Source of the DNA: a virus
Virus record (IMG/VR): IMGVR_UViG_3300031566_000025
Location: 1-64,000 of that record
DNA: 64,000 nucleotides
Direction: 5' to 3' (one strand)
In this document: in pieces, positions 41,973-50,177 of the stretch
Layout: each line of letters opens with the position of its first letter
Position numbering within the stretch: position 1 is the stretch's first letter
Notes under the pieces: generated by a model
Databases searched by the model: none
Told to the model about the DNA's origin: nothing
What the model saw: only the letters and a program-made list of their open reading frames with translations
Position numbers and translations under genes: made by a program

Positions 41973-42050
41973 AGCTCTGTGGTGGAACGGTATACACGAT
42001 TGATTCAAAATCAATTAGGATTAAGGGTTCAAATCCCTTCAGAGCTACCA
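41973..42050 (+). tRNA. tRNA-Leu (anticodon CAA) with short variable arm
   Basis: Acceptor AGCTCTG/CAGAGCT, stem ATTGA/TCAAT with loop TTCAAAA, T-arm AAGGG/CCCTT, encoded CCA. The variable region is only ~7 bases, against >10 normally for Leu. Confidence 0.85.
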
Positions 42051-42059
42051 ACAGAACAA

Positions 42060-42148
42060 TGCGGGGTAGAGTAGTCCGGTCCAACTCGCTGGTCTCATAA
42101 GCCAGATCTCGAAAGAGAACGTGGGTTCAAATCCCACCCCCGCTACCA
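42060..42148 (+). tRNA. Initiator-like tRNA-Met (anticodon CAU) with inserted variable hairpin
   Basis: Loop CTCATAA gives CAU. Position 1-72 is a T-T mismatch (acceptor TGCGGGG/CCCCGCT), and the D-stem is GAGT/ACTC with A11-U24: both are initiator tRNA features, and the body resembles bacterial tRNA-fMet. The variable region carries an extra hairpin TCTC-GAAA-GAGA absent from normal initiators. Encoded CCA. Confidence 0.75.
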
Positions 42149-42189
42149 TTCATATAGAGAGATCATATTAAAATGAAAGGATATTAAAA

Positions 42190-42468
42190 ATGGAAGATGT
42201 AGATGATTTAGAAGAAACTGGATATATAAAACTAAAAAAATCAAAGAATATAATATACGCCCATTGTAGAAACTGTATTCACGACATGGAACCAGGTTAT
42301 AATCCAGCAAAATGGGCTGATCTCGAAGCAATCATTGATCTTAAAACTGGGATATTAACTCTTGGTTGTAGAAGATGTAACCTTCCTATTTTATGCGCCA
42401 TGGTCCCAAGTGACATGGTAAAGCATGTAGACCATTGTGGATGCGAAATGTGTAAAACTGAACAATAG
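42190..42468 (+). CDS. Small cysteine-rich (zinc) protein
   Basis: 92 residues with CRNC, GCRRCNLPILC and a terminal CGCEMC; the spacing suggests two zinc sites. SD GAAAGGATA. Ends in TAG. No family recognised. Confidence 0.6.
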   Translation: MEDVDDLEETGYIKLKKSKNIIYAHCRNCIHDMEPGYNPAKWADLEAIIDLKTGILTLGCRRCNLPILCAMVPSDMVKHVDHCGCEMCKTEQ

Positions 42469-42492
42469 ACCAAACTCATCTGGGAGCGAATC

Positions 42493-43305
42493 ATGACCAA
42501 AACATTCAAAGGTGGTGAGATACCTAAATCTCCAAGTGCTAGTGGAATTTTAATTGGAGGTAAAGTAACACTCGAAGAACATGTTTTTCTTGAAGAAGCA
42601 AAAGAACTTGGTGAAGAACTGACTCCTGATAATGTAAAACCATATCACAAAACAAAAATAAAATATAAAGATCATAAGGAGTCAAATAAACCTGGAAGAA
42701 TACTCACCAGACGTGAAATTAACAAAGAACAATGGGAGAAAATTATTATGGCACAAACAACAATTGATAGCGTAATTATTGGTGCACTATTATCAGGAAG
42801 AGAAATAGCTGGAACCGAATTAATGAATATCGTATTAGAAAAAGTTCCTGAAAAATTAAAAACAGACTATTCCTGCAGAAGCTCATACATGTTCCATAAA
42901 ACCGATTTTGGCAAATTTGTTACAGATAGACAAGTAGGAAATGGAAAGATGTTTAAACTTGTAACTGCTGCACTTGATTGTACAGTAGATGAACTGCTTC
43001 CTTTCCTTTATAAAGAAAAGGTAGATGAAAGGTTAGCAACTTTGGATAAGCATATAGCTCTCCGTCCTTTTCTGGAACAAACCAAACCAGAAAAACAGAT
43101 TGAAGTTGAATCCGTAGAATTTAAACCAGATGAACCAAAAGTTGAACCAGAAATTGTCAATCTGAAAGATTTCGAAAATATCAAAAAGACAAACGAAAAG
43201 GTAAATACCGCCATTGAATCTGCCATATCAAAAGTAATAAATGAACTTGGAATCAATGTCACCGTGAATGGTAAAGTAGAGTTCGTATTCAAATGGGGAA
43301 ATTAA
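42493..43305 (+). CDS. Hypothetical protein (270 aa)
   Basis: Soluble protein. Residues ~80-170 (LLSGREIAGTELMNIVLEKV) look helical and could be a winged-helix-like domain; a Glu/Pro/Val-rich linker (KPEKQIEVESVEFKPDEPK) precedes a C-terminal helix and strand. Followed by a strong terminator. No family recognised. Confidence 0.55.
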   Translation: MTKTFKGGEIPKSPSASGILIGGKVTLEEHVFLEEAKELGEELTPDNVKPYHKTKIKYKDHKESNKPGRILTRREINKEQWEKIIMAQTTIDSVIIGALLSGREIAGTELMNIVLEKVPEKLKTDYSCRSSYMFHKTDFGKFVTDRQVGNGKMFKLVTAALDCTVDELLPFLYKEKVDERLATLDKHIALRPFLEQTKPEKQIEVESVEFKPDEPKVEPEIVNLKDFENIKKTNEKVNTAIESAISKVINELGINVTVNGKVEFVFKWGN

Positions 43306-43308
43306 TAA

Positions 43309-43369
43309 AAAACGAAGAGATTCTCTTTCTGTAATATTAAAAAATCAGACAAGAGAATCTCTTCGTTTT
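43309..43369 (+). terminator. Strong terminator hairpin
   Basis: AAAACGAAGAGATTCTCTT pairs exactly with AAGAGAATCTCTTCGTTTT (19 bp), extended by TCTG/CAGA with one bulged C. The right arm ends in TTTT. It splits the + strand small-gene region. Confidence 0.8.
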
Positions 43370-43390
43370 AAATGTGAATAAGGAATTGAA

Positions 43391-43930
43391 ATGATAATAC
43401 ACTCAATTAGCACACATAATATGATTACCGTTGCAACAGATAAACGTTCAATTGCAGAATTGTCAGCGATCATTCCAATTAAAGATATACCAGGAAAAGT
43501 TTTTTATTTTCATAGAATTAAAGTTCTTCCCAAATATGAAGGAACAGGAGAAGGAAGAGAACTGATAATTGAAGTATGCAAACTTATAGATAAACAAAAT
43601 GCAACAATTTATAATGAACTAAATCCTTATGGTAAAAGAGATTTGAAAGGTTTAATAAGTTTCTTTAAAGCTTCTAGATTTGAGATGTACAAAGAACCAA
43701 ATATTATGATACGAAAACCAAAAGATACAACACGGGAATACCCATATATAATTAAAGAGAAAATAATTAAAGAAAGAAATTATAACATAAATTATGGGGA
43801 TGATAGAATATGTGAATGTGGACATCCTTATCATAGACACTTTGACCCATATGAAAATATGAATCCTTGTGGTTGTAAATATTGCAACTGTTATATATTC
43901 ATAGAGAAAAAAGAGAAAGGAAAAAAATGA
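43391..43930 (+). CDS. GNAT-like acetyltransferase with C-terminal zinc motif
   Basis: 179 residues. FYFHRIKVLPKYEGTGEGRELI resembles the GNAT acetyl-CoA loop (Q/RxxGxG/A), followed by FKASRFEMYKEP. The C-terminus adds CECGHPYHRHF and CGCKYCNCYIF, a likely zinc-binding tail. The target (protein, nucleotide or sugar) is unknown. Stop overlaps the next ATG. Confidence 0.65.
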   Translation: MIIHSISTHNMITVATDKRSIAELSAIIPIKDIPGKVFYFHRIKVLPKYEGTGEGRELIIEVCKLIDKQNATIYNELNPYGKRDLKGLISFFKASRFEMYKEPNIMIRKPKDTTREYPYIIKEKIIKERNYNINYGDDRICECGHPYHRHFDPYENMNPCGCKYCNCYIFIEKKEKGKK

Positions 43931-44277
43931 GAATAAAACTTCCAACAAATATAACACTAACAAACTTTATATCTATACAATGGTTAAAAAATTTGAAAGA
44001 TTCATCGTTTATCAAATCTATCAAAAGATTTGGTAGAAGCAATAAAGTTTCTAACTTTATTATAACAACCATTGCATCTATTATCATTCTACTATTTGCT
44101 CTTATTCCCACTTGGTTTTATTTTGGAATAAGATTTCTTATTGAACCAGAAGGATTTTGGCAAGAATTTGCTCTTGTCACCATATGTATGATTGTAATAG
44201 GATGGTTACAAGCAATTATGCTCATTATTGCAGTAGGTTTAATTTTTCACATCATCTTAGATGATTCCCCATACTAA
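43927..44277 (+). CDS. Membrane protein (116 aa)
   Basis: ATG 43927 overlaps the previous TGA (ATGA). Two strong membrane helices (ATTIASIIILLFALIPTWFY region and VTICMIVIGWLQAIMLIIAV) with a basic N-terminus. Function unknown; a holin-like role cannot be excluded but the genome position (far from the endolysin) does not favour it. Confidence 0.6.
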   Translation: MRIKLPTNITLTNFISIQWLKNLKDSSFIKSIKRFGRSNKVSNFIITTIASIIILLFALIPTWFYFGIRFLIEPEGFWQEFALVTICMIVIGWLQAIMLIIAVGLIFHIILDDSPY

Positions 44278-44287
44278 AGGAGAAACA

Positions 44288-44743
44288 ATGAATACGCCCG
44301 AAACTGAAAATACAATATCATATAAAACAATGAAATTAGACGAAATTGGCAACTCAATTTATTATAGAGTAGCTTGCCAATGTGGAAGTCAAGATTGTGA
44401 TTTAGTTTTAGAATTAGAATATGATAAAGATTTTGATTCCATCAACATTAGAATGTATAAAAAATTACACGCTTCTGCACACTGGGGTGAATCCTGGGAT
44501 CATTTTGACTTTATCAGAGTTCTGTGGAACAAAATCAAAATGTGCAGTATAGTTATGACAAAAGGTTATGTTGAAATTACCGAAGAAACAATGATTCAGG
44601 GGGAAGAACATATTGACAGTTTTATTTCAGCTTTACAACAAGGCAAGAGATTTATTGTTGGAAAGGAGAAGGAATGGCAGAAATTCCTAGAATTACAAAA
44701 ACAAGAACCAAAAAACTTGTCCAATGCAGAGAAGGACAAATAG
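44288..44743 (+). CDS. Hypothetical protein (151 aa)
   Basis: ATG 44288 follows AAAGGAG; a longer frame from 44261 overlaps the membrane protein. Contains CQCGSQDCDL, a possible metal site, and HASAHWGESWDHFDF. Ends in TAG. No family recognised. Confidence 0.55.
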   Translation: MNTPETENTISYKTMKLDEIGNSIYYRVACQCGSQDCDLVLELEYDKDFDSINIRMYKKLHASAHWGESWDHFDFIRVLWNKIKMCSIVMTKGYVEITEETMIQGEEHIDSFISALQQGKRFIVGKEKEWQKFLELQKQEPKNLSNAEKDK

Positions 44744-44880
44744 TAAAATTTCCAACCGCTATGGCACAAATGGATGTTGAAGAAATTGCAACTGAATATG
44801 GATTTAGAGTTTGGTTCTTTGAACCAGGCGATATGGAATATAACAAACATGGACGGAATGTTGTTAAACTTATAAAATAA
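44674..44880 (+). CDS. Hypothetical protein (68 aa)
   Basis: Overlaps the preceding gene by 70 bases in another frame but has the strong SD GGAAAGGAGAAGG. Contains FRVWFFEPGDMEYNKHGRNV. Its TAA ends one base before tRNA-Ser. No family recognised. Confidence 0.5.
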   Translation: MAEIPRITKTRTKKLVQCREGQIVKFPTAMAQMDVEEIATEYGFRVWFFEPGDMEYNKHGRNVVKLIK

Positions 44881-44970
44881 GGCGAGTTACCCAAGTCAGG
44901 TTTAAGGGAGCTGTTTGCTAAACAGTCGGGGATAAAACCTCCACAGGTTCGAATCCTGTACTCGCCGCCA
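44881..44970 (+). tRNA. tRNA-Ser (anticodon GCU)
   Basis: Acceptor GGCGAGT/ACTCGCC, stem GCTGT/ACAGT with loop TTGCTAA, class II variable arm, G73, encoded CCA. The 106-base gap after it has a small GCACAA/TTGTGC hairpin (45002-45027) and no gene. Confidence 0.95.
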
Positions 44971-45076
44971 GTCAGGGATACGTGGGAGGTCCAGTAGGAC
45001 GGCACAATCAGGGGTGGGCACTTGTGCAACAGAAAGAGAAAATGAATCTATTACTAAAACATAGAGGAGAGATACA

Positions 45077-46162
45077 ATGAAAAAAAGTCTTTTACTAATT
45101 ACAATTTTATTATTAACGCTGTATGGAGTTGCTCAAGCTGCCAGAGTAACTAATAATTTAGTTTTATTATATGATTTTACTGAAACAACCGGTGAAGTTA
45201 TAACAGACAAAGCAACCGGAACACCAATGCTCAATTTAGATATTACTGAACCCGCAGATGTAACATTTTTAAATCCAGGATTGAGGGTGACAGCAGCAAC
45301 TATTATTAAGACAAGTGCTGCACGTACCAAATTAGGTGCTAGCGTCTTTTTCACCAATGGTATCACAATAGAGGCATGGTTAAAACCTCTTAACAATACT
45401 CAAGGTGGACCTGCACGCATCATTTCTTTTTCTTCAGATAGTGGAAATCGTAATTTCACTCTTGGACAAGTAAATGATAAATGGGACGTAAGATTCAGAA
45501 CTAGTGTCAATCCTGGTAATGGAACTGCTCCAAGCACCACAACTCTCGCTGGTAGTATTGCTGCAACTCCTGCACTTCAGCATGTTGTCTACACTAGAGA
45601 TTCAGCAGGTAATGCAAAAATTTATATTGATAAAGTTGAAGTAGCAACACAGTCTATTCCAGGAGATGGAAGCAATTGGGATATCTCGTATGGATTTGGA
45701 TTGTTCAATGAGTTATCTTATCCTGCTATCCCTGATGATGAAAGAACATGGTTGGGAGATATATTCATAGCTGCAATTTATGGTAAGAATTTGACTATAG
45801 CTGAAATAACCCAGAATTTTGATGCCGGTCCTAATGCAACACCAGCTCCACCTGTATTACCAGTAACAAGATCTTATAAAATTACTACAACTTTATGTGA
45901 TTCAACAACAAAGGTTACTAACTCAAAATTTGATCCCGGCATGACTTGGGCAACATTCATGGCACAAAATAAAGGTACAGATAACTTTGTTGATGCCCCA
46001 AATACAAATCCTGCTACTAAAGGAGAAGTAGCTGGAATGTATATGCCTGCTGATCCAACAGAAGTTGTTGCTGCAAATCTTAGATCAACAATAGTATCAG
46101 CAGATGAAACAAGAACAATTAGAATATATAAAGCTATATGTTCTTCTGTCTTTTTAGAATGA
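45077..46162 (+). CDS. Exported LamG/concanavalin-like domain protein
   Basis: 361 residues. Signal peptide MKKSLLLITILLLTLYGVAQA, then a LamG-like jelly-roll: LVLLYDFTETTGEVITDKA, ITIEAWLKPLNN, GNRNFTLGQ, HVVYTRDSAGNAKIYIDKVE and TWLGDIFIAAIYGKNLT, a classic LamG3 pattern. The C-terminal ~100 residues are separate, after a Pro-rich linker (TPAPPVLP). It probably binds a glycan outside the cytoplasm. Confidence 0.75.
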   Translation: MKKSLLLITILLLTLYGVAQAARVTNNLVLLYDFTETTGEVITDKATGTPMLNLDITEPADVTFLNPGLRVTAATIIKTSAARTKLGASVFFTNGITIEAWLKPLNNTQGGPARIISFSSDSGNRNFTLGQVNDKWDVRFRTSVNPGNGTAPSTTTLAGSIAATPALQHVVYTRDSAGNAKIYIDKVEVATQSIPGDGSNWDISYGFGLFNELSYPAIPDDERTWLGDIFIAAIYGKNLTIAEITQNFDAGPNATPAPPVLPVTRSYKITTTLCDSTTKVTNSKFDPGMTWATFMAQNKGTDNFVDAPNTNPATKGEVAGMYMPADPTEVVAANLRSTIVSADETRTIRIYKAICSSVFLE

Positions 46163-46169
46163 GGTATAA

Positions 46170-46421
46170 ATGGAAGAACCAACAGTCGCAAAAGCAATAA
46201 TGGGAAGGAGATTCCTAGTTACAGATTCACAACTAAGTACTCTTTTTGAATATATTAGAAGAAATGATACAAAAAGAGCATCCATATTAATTAAATCCAT
46301 AAGAAAATTACAATATGTTTTTGAGTCTCAAAATATTATTTCTGAGGATGTTGATAGAGTACAAGGAAGAGCTGGTAGTATTCTAACTGATATATTGGAG
46401 GGGTGGTCAAGTATGGTGTGA
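46170..46421 (+). CDS. Hypothetical protein (83 aa) overlapping a tRNA
   Basis: Basic helical protein (RRNDTKRASILIKSIRKLQ). The last 25 bases are shared with tRNA-Ser(UGA), so its C-terminus is dictated by the tRNA acceptor and D-arm. No family recognised. Confidence 0.5.
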   Translation: MEEPTVAKAIMGRRFLVTDSQLSTLFEYIRRNDTKRASILIKSIRKLQYVFESQNIISEDVDRVQGRAGSILTDILEGWSSMV

Positions 46422-46485
46422 CAGCAGTCTTGAAAACTGTCGGGTGTAAAAAGCTTTGCAGGTTCGAATCCTGTCCCCTCCGCCA
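46397..46485 (+). tRNA. tRNA-Ser (anticodon UGA)
   Basis: Acceptor GGAGGGG/CCCCTCC, stem GCAGT/ACTGT with loop CTTGAAA, class II variable arm, G73, encoded CCA. Confidence 0.95.
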
Positions 46486-46501
46486 ACAAAAAGGGTTTCT
46501 A

Positions 46502-46777
46502 ATGGTAAAATACAATACATCGAAATATAACATTGGTGATCTTGTTACTATTGTAAGCACCAAAAACTCTAGTCCTAATCATTTAATGATAAATATGATT
46601 GGACATGTATATCCAATACAAGGAATTCCAGATCATACTTCTTGTATTATTAATAACTTTTACTGGTCCTCTAAGGATATTAAAAAATTTCATCCAGACA
46701 AAGAAAACAAAGAAAATATGAAACCAAAAAAATTTAATGTGAATAACTTGCTTATTGAGGAACAATATGAAAAATAA
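46502..46777 (+). CDS. Hypothetical protein (91 aa)
   Basis: ATG 46502 chosen (AAAAGGG upstream); the longer frame runs through the tRNA. Beginning GDLVTIVSTKNSSPNHL suggests a small SH3-like barrel, as in a family of tiny phage proteins with VG.I..I. Basic C-terminus. Confidence 0.5.
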   Translation: MVKYNTSKYNIGDLVTIVSTKNSSPNHLMINMIGHVYPIQGIPDHTSCIINNFYWSSKDIKKFHPDKENKENMKPKKFNVNNLLIEEQYEK

Positions 46778-47093
46778 TTGGGATCTAGAACAAATCAGAA
46801 TTCATATTCACTGGACTGATAAGTTATTAGCTTTAGGAGCTTGTGGTGGCAATTTAAGAGTTGAAATGATAAATCCTTTAAAAGGACATACAAGACAAAA
46901 ATTACTCACCGCAAGAGTCAAAGTGGAAAGATTTAACAGTGGTTATAATAACATTGAATGGTACAACAATTTAACACAAAAAGAGTTTGAAGAACATCTT
47001 AAAGATACCATAGATGTAATGATAAAATCATATCATAGAGGAATGCTTTTACTAGATGAAGATTATAACTGGATTGAAAACTGGCAATTATGA
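46767..47093 (+). CDS. Hypothetical protein (108 aa)
   Basis: ATG 46767 is 6 bases after GAGG and overlaps the previous stop. Soluble (contains HIHWTDKLLALGACGGNLRVE). Its stop overlaps the next ATG. No family recognised. Confidence 0.5.
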   Translation: MKNNWDLEQIRIHIHWTDKLLALGACGGNLRVEMINPLKGHTRQKLLTARVKVERFNSGYNNIEWYNNLTQKEFEEHLKDTIDVMIKSYHRGMLLLDEDYNWIENWQL

Positions 47094-47377
47094 CAATCTC
47101 TGATATGGTATCAAAAGTATTTGAGAAACAATTATTACCTTGTAAAAACTGTTTCGTTCAACCAATATGTCAAACTAAAACTCCATGGAATCATAGATTT
47201 AGAATCTGTAGCAGATATATAAAATATAGACAAAATATTAATACATACAAAAATATATTAGAAACTCTTCGCACGTGTATAACACTTTTTATAATCTTCT
47301 TAATTTTTCTTTATATAATAGTAACATTTTTTATGGGTCTAATTCATCAATATCTTTTAATTTTTGAGGGCGTATAG
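47090..47377 (+). CDS. Small Cys-motif membrane protein
   Basis: 95 residues: N-terminal PCKNCFVQPICQTK...CSRYI (C-x2-C-x5-C pattern, possible metal or Fe-S site) and a C-terminal membrane helix (ITLFIIFLIFLYIIVTFFMG). It ends inside the following tRNA-like gene. The Cys block recalls the 80-aa protein at 47757. Confidence 0.55.
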   Translation: MTISDMVSKVFEKQLLPCKNCFVQPICQTKTPWNHRFRICSRYIKYRQNINTYKNILETLRTCITLFIIFLIFLYIIVTFFMGLIHQYLLIFEGV

Positions 47378-47447
47378 CTCAGTGGTAGAGCACCTTGGTC
47401 AATTGCTATCACCTTGGAGGTCGATGGTTCGAATCCATCTACGCCTA
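47368..47447 (+). tRNA. Aberrant tRNA-like gene (isotype unclear)
   Basis: Acceptor GGGCGTA/TACGCCT, D-arm GCTC/GAGC and T-arm GATGG/CCATC are good, but the anticodon region is ~8 bases too long, holds two copies of CACCTTGG and forms no 5-bp anticodon stem. The 3' end reads AACA, not CCA. Val is the only standard amino acid absent from the rest of the array and the body resembles tRNA-Val, so it may be a decayed or inserted-into tRNA-Val. Confidence 0.55.
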
Positions 47448-47471
47448 ACATTTATAAGGAGGTACCAAATT

Positions 47472-47638
47472 ATGGGGAAGCAAAGAGAAAGTATCACATA
47501 GTAGAATTTAATGATCATTGGAAGGTTGAAAAAAGAATTATATTTGATCTTTGGTTCTACGTTAGAGACAAAAAATTAAAAAAGATAAAGTTTAATAATT
47601 TTCAAGAAGTTGTGAAATATGTCAACAAAAGAAAATAA
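47472..47638 (+). CDS. Small basic protein with a probable 5' frameshift
   Basis: AAGGAGG at 47456 precedes ATG 47472, but that frame stops after nine codons. The neighbouring frame stays open to 47638 and encodes a sensible ~53-residue tail (YHIVEFNDHWKVEKRIIF) without any start codon after the SD. One extra G in the GGGG run after the ATG would join them. Gene disrupted by an indel or sequence error. Confidence 0.4.
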
Positions 47639-47646
47639 TCTAAGAT

Positions 47647-47735
47647 GGGGGGTGTTCCTGTTGCTGGGCTGTAAACTCAGTGTCATAAAACATATAGGAG
47701 GGTGACGAGAGGTTCAATTCCTTCGCCCCCCACCA
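47647..47735 (+). tRNA. tRNA-Tyr (anticodon GUA) with reduced D-arm
   Basis: Acceptor GGGGGGT/GCCCCCC, stem CTGGG/CTCAG with loop CTGTAAA, long variable arm with GTCA/TGAC pairing, encoded CCA. Only ~10 bases lie between the acceptor stem and the anticodon stem, too few for a normal D-arm. Confidence 0.7.
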
Positions 47736-47756
47736 TTTGAGAAGGAATTCTAATGT

Positions 47757-47999
47757 ATGAAAAACCCATGTGACATATGCATTTGTAAGGTAATATGTAC
47801 TGAAATATGTCCAGAAAAAGAAAACTATCTAACATTAATTAAAAATGCTATTATCCAAAATTCTTATTCAAAAAGAGGAATTCGAATACCAAAAAATGAT
47901 AATTTTAGAAAATATCTTGAAATGCAACAACAACATTTCAAAGATACAGCGAAAATCAATGTGAGAAATTATAAGAAGAGGGGAGGAATGATTTCATGA
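47757..47999 (+). CDS. Small Cys-motif protein (80 aa)
   Basis: N-terminus CDICICKVICTEICPEKE: five closely spaced cysteines, like a small metal or Fe-S binding motif seen in several tiny phage proteins. SD GAAGGA. Its stop overlaps the RtcB start. Possibly a partner of RtcB (inference from coupling only). Confidence 0.55.
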   Translation: MKNPCDICICKVICTEICPEKENYLTLIKNAIIQNSYSKRGIRIPKNDNFRKYLEMQQQHFKDTAKINVRNYKKRGGMIS

Positions 48000-49195
48000 T
48001 CCCGTATCAAGGAAAATATGGAAAAGCTTCTGTAATGCTTAACGAACTAAACGATCAGAATACTATTAGTCAGATATATGAATTTTTAAATCATCCAGCA
48101 TTTACAAATCCAATTGCTATCATGCCAGATTGTCATTATGGAAAGGGTGCTGTAATTGGATTTACAATGGAAATGACTGATATGATTATTCCAAATATAG
48201 TCGGGGTCGATATTAATTGTGGTATGCTTTCTCTATTTCTTGGACCCAATGCTTTAGAAAAATTAACTATCGAACAAATTGATCAGAAAATAAGACAAAA
48301 GATTCCCTTATCAAAACATGTCCATCAAGAAGTAACATTATCTCATCATATGCTAGACAATTATTTTTGGAAACATGCAAGCTATAATCACAAACATTTT
48401 ACCTTACAATATAATAAACGATATGGAACCAAATATGATCCATTTAAATTTGATATTGATTGGTTTGAAGATAAATGCAAACAAATCAAAATGGATTTTA
48501 CAAGAGCTTTATCATCTATTGGAACCTTGGGAGGCGGAAACCATTTTTTAGAACTGGGTAAATTAGTCAATCGAAAAGAATACCTTTTCACAATCCATTC
48601 AGGATCAAGACAATTTGGATTGAAAGTTTGTGATTACTGGCAACGAAAAGCTGGAAAAGGTCATTTAGCATATTTGACCGGAGATGATATGTTTGGTTAT
48701 CTTACAGATATGGTATTTACCCAAATATATGCACAAACAAATAGAGAAGCAATGGCAACGATCATTGAACGTATTTTTGATATTCAATCTTATAAGACGA
48801 TTGAAACATGCCATAACTTTATAAGTATTCAAGATTTTATTATTCGCAAAGGTGCAATAGCTTCTTATAAGGAACATCAGATGATCATTCCATTAAACAT
48901 GGAAGATGGTTTATTAATATGTGAAGGAAAATCAAATCCAGAATGGAATTATTCAGCTCCCCACGGAGCAGGAAGAATTAGTTCAAGATCTAGTATTAAA
49001 AGAAAAATGAAAGAAAAATCATCCGCTGAAATTGTTCAAGAACGAATGAAAGAGAAAGGAATATACATATCAGTAGTTCCATTGGATGAAACAAAAGAAG
49101 CATATAAAGATCCAAAACTAATTGAAGATACTATTGACCCAACTGCATCAATTATTGATCGTGTAATGCCTGTGCTCAATATTAAAGCAATTTAA
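47996..49195 (+). CDS. rtcB: RNA-splicing ligase RtcB
   Basis: 399 residues. Family motifs: MPDCHYGKG (43-51), GVDINCGM with metal ligands Asp72 and Cys75, GTLGGGNHFLE, IHSGSRQFG and APHGAGR containing the histidine that takes GMP. RtcB joins 2',3'-cyclic phosphate and 5'-OH RNA ends with GTP. Within a phage tRNA array the obvious job is resealing tRNAs cut by host anticodon nucleases. Confidence 0.92.
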   Translation: MIPYQGKYGKASVMLNELNDQNTISQIYEFLNHPAFTNPIAIMPDCHYGKGAVIGFTMEMTDMIIPNIVGVDINCGMLSLFLGPNALEKLTIEQIDQKIRQKIPLSKHVHQEVTLSHHMLDNYFWKHASYNHKHFTLQYNKRYGTKYDPFKFDIDWFEDKCKQIKMDFTRALSSIGTLGGGNHFLELGKLVNRKEYLFTIHSGSRQFGLKVCDYWQRKAGKGHLAYLTGDDMFGYLTDMVFTQIYAQTNREAMATIIERIFDIQSYKTIETCHNFISIQDFIIRKGAIASYKEHQMIIPLNMEDGLLICEGKSNPEWNYSAPHGAGRISSRSSIKRKMKEKSSAEIVQERMKEKGIYISVVPLDETKEAYKDPKLIEDTIDPTASIIDRVMPVLNIKAI

Positions 49196-49228
49196 TTGAA
49201 TGTTAAATCGAAAGGAGATAACCATTCA

Positions 49229-49642
49229 TTGGATATAGATGGTTTTAAAAAATATATTCATACGGGAAGATCGTATATACCCAAAGTAACTATTAGAAAA
49301 AATGGAGTACTCGCTTTCAATAGTGGTGCTGTTCAAAAGTATGATCTATATGCATATAAATATGCTATACTTTATATCTCGGATGATAGGAATAGAATAG
49401 CAGTCAGATTTACAAATAGTGAAAAGGAATCTGGTATTCTTCAAATACAAAGTAGACCAGGAAATTTTCAAATATCTGCTAGAACCTTTTTTGGTCTATA
49501 TGATATTGATTGGTCTGAAAATCGTAACTATGATTTCCTATGGAATGAAAGAGATAAAACAGCAATTTTAAAAGTAAAGGACTCAAAACCAGAAATTATT
49601 AAACAACAAAGAGAGACTCTTCTTGCTATTAAGAACAAATAA
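49229..49642 (+). CDS. Hypothetical protein (137 aa)
   Basis: TTG 49229 is 11 bases after AAAGGAG; an upstream TTG (49196) lacks an SD. Beta-rich (VTIRKNGVLAFNSGAVQKY, YAILYISDDRNRIAVRF), probably a single compact domain. Follows RtcB by a few bases, so it may be co-translated. No family recognised. Confidence 0.5.
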   Translation: MDIDGFKKYIHTGRSYIPKVTIRKNGVLAFNSGAVQKYDLYAYKYAILYISDDRNRIAVRFTNSEKESGILQIQSRPGNFQISARTFFGLYDIDWSENRNYDFLWNERDKTAILKVKDSKPEIIKQQRETLLAIKNK

Positions 49643-49671
49643 CAAATTTGCTTATACAAAGGAGAATAGCT

Positions 49672-49800
49672 ATGAATGATAAAGCTGTAAATCTAATTCA
49701 TTAGGTTTACACCAATCCACCGTAGAGTTGTAGAGGTCCCCCCAGTTGTTTTCATTCAAATAATAACTTTAACTTTGAACTGAAAACAAAAAGGGGAATA
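49672..49800 (+). promoter_or_regulatory. Leader-peptide-like mini-ORF and hairpins
   Basis: AAAGGAG then ATG 49672 opens a 10-codon frame (MNDKAVNLIH) ending at 49704, whose end lies in a hairpin (GTAAATCTAAT/ATTAGGTTTAC). A second stem GTTTTCA/TGAAAAC follows, then the SD of the next gene. The layout resembles an attenuation or translational-control leader, but the peptide has no obvious codon bias. Confidence 0.4.
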
Positions 49801-49805
49801 AAACA

Positions 49806-50177
49806 ATGACACGAAAAGAATTGAAGAATAAAATAAAAGAAGAACAAAAATTATTAGCAATCAAAATTAAAAGAGGAAAGTTTCTTAATAAACCTAGTCA
49901 TAGAGAAAATATGACTGAGGAAGAAAAAGAATTCTATATCTCAATTTATGATGGAATATCACATTTCAAAGATTGGAAAGTTGGACAATTAAGTCATGAG
50001 TATCGTCATAAACATATCATCTATTGTCAAATGTTTAACAATACTCCTTATGAAAAAATTGAACACCCAAGAGTCAGTAATAAACCCACTCCCCAACATC
50101 TAAAACTTTATAAAGAACGATGGGAAGTGATACTTTGGGAAGCACAACGTGATGAAGCTTTACATAATAATACGTAA
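49806..50177 (+). CDS. Hypothetical protein (123 aa)
   Basis: Basic, helical protein (ELKNKIKEEQKLLAIKIKRG, LSHEYRHKHIIYCQMF). It resembles a type of small phage protein often next to tRNA or Pth2-like genes; no named family. Overlaps the next gene. Confidence 0.5.
   Translation: MTRKELKNKIKEEQKLLAIKIKRGKFLNKPSHRENMTEEEKEFYISIYDGISHFKDWKVGQLSHEYRHKHIIYCQMFNNTPYEKIEHPRVSNKPTPQHLKLYKERWEVILWEAQRDEALHNNT

Noticed and set aside
42060-42148. Archaeal host suggested by the archaeal-looking initiator tRNA and TS-like enzyme
   Set aside because: bS21 is restricted to bacteria, SD sites are strong and the tRNA aligns as well with bacterial tRNA-fMet, so a bacterial host is favoured.
46336-46563. Minus-strand frames with phrases such as RRGQDSNLQ, also near 40255, 44652, 50645 and 51491
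   Set aside because: These are translations of the antisense strand of tRNA T-arms (the known SNLQ/RTRDL-type artefact), with no SD.
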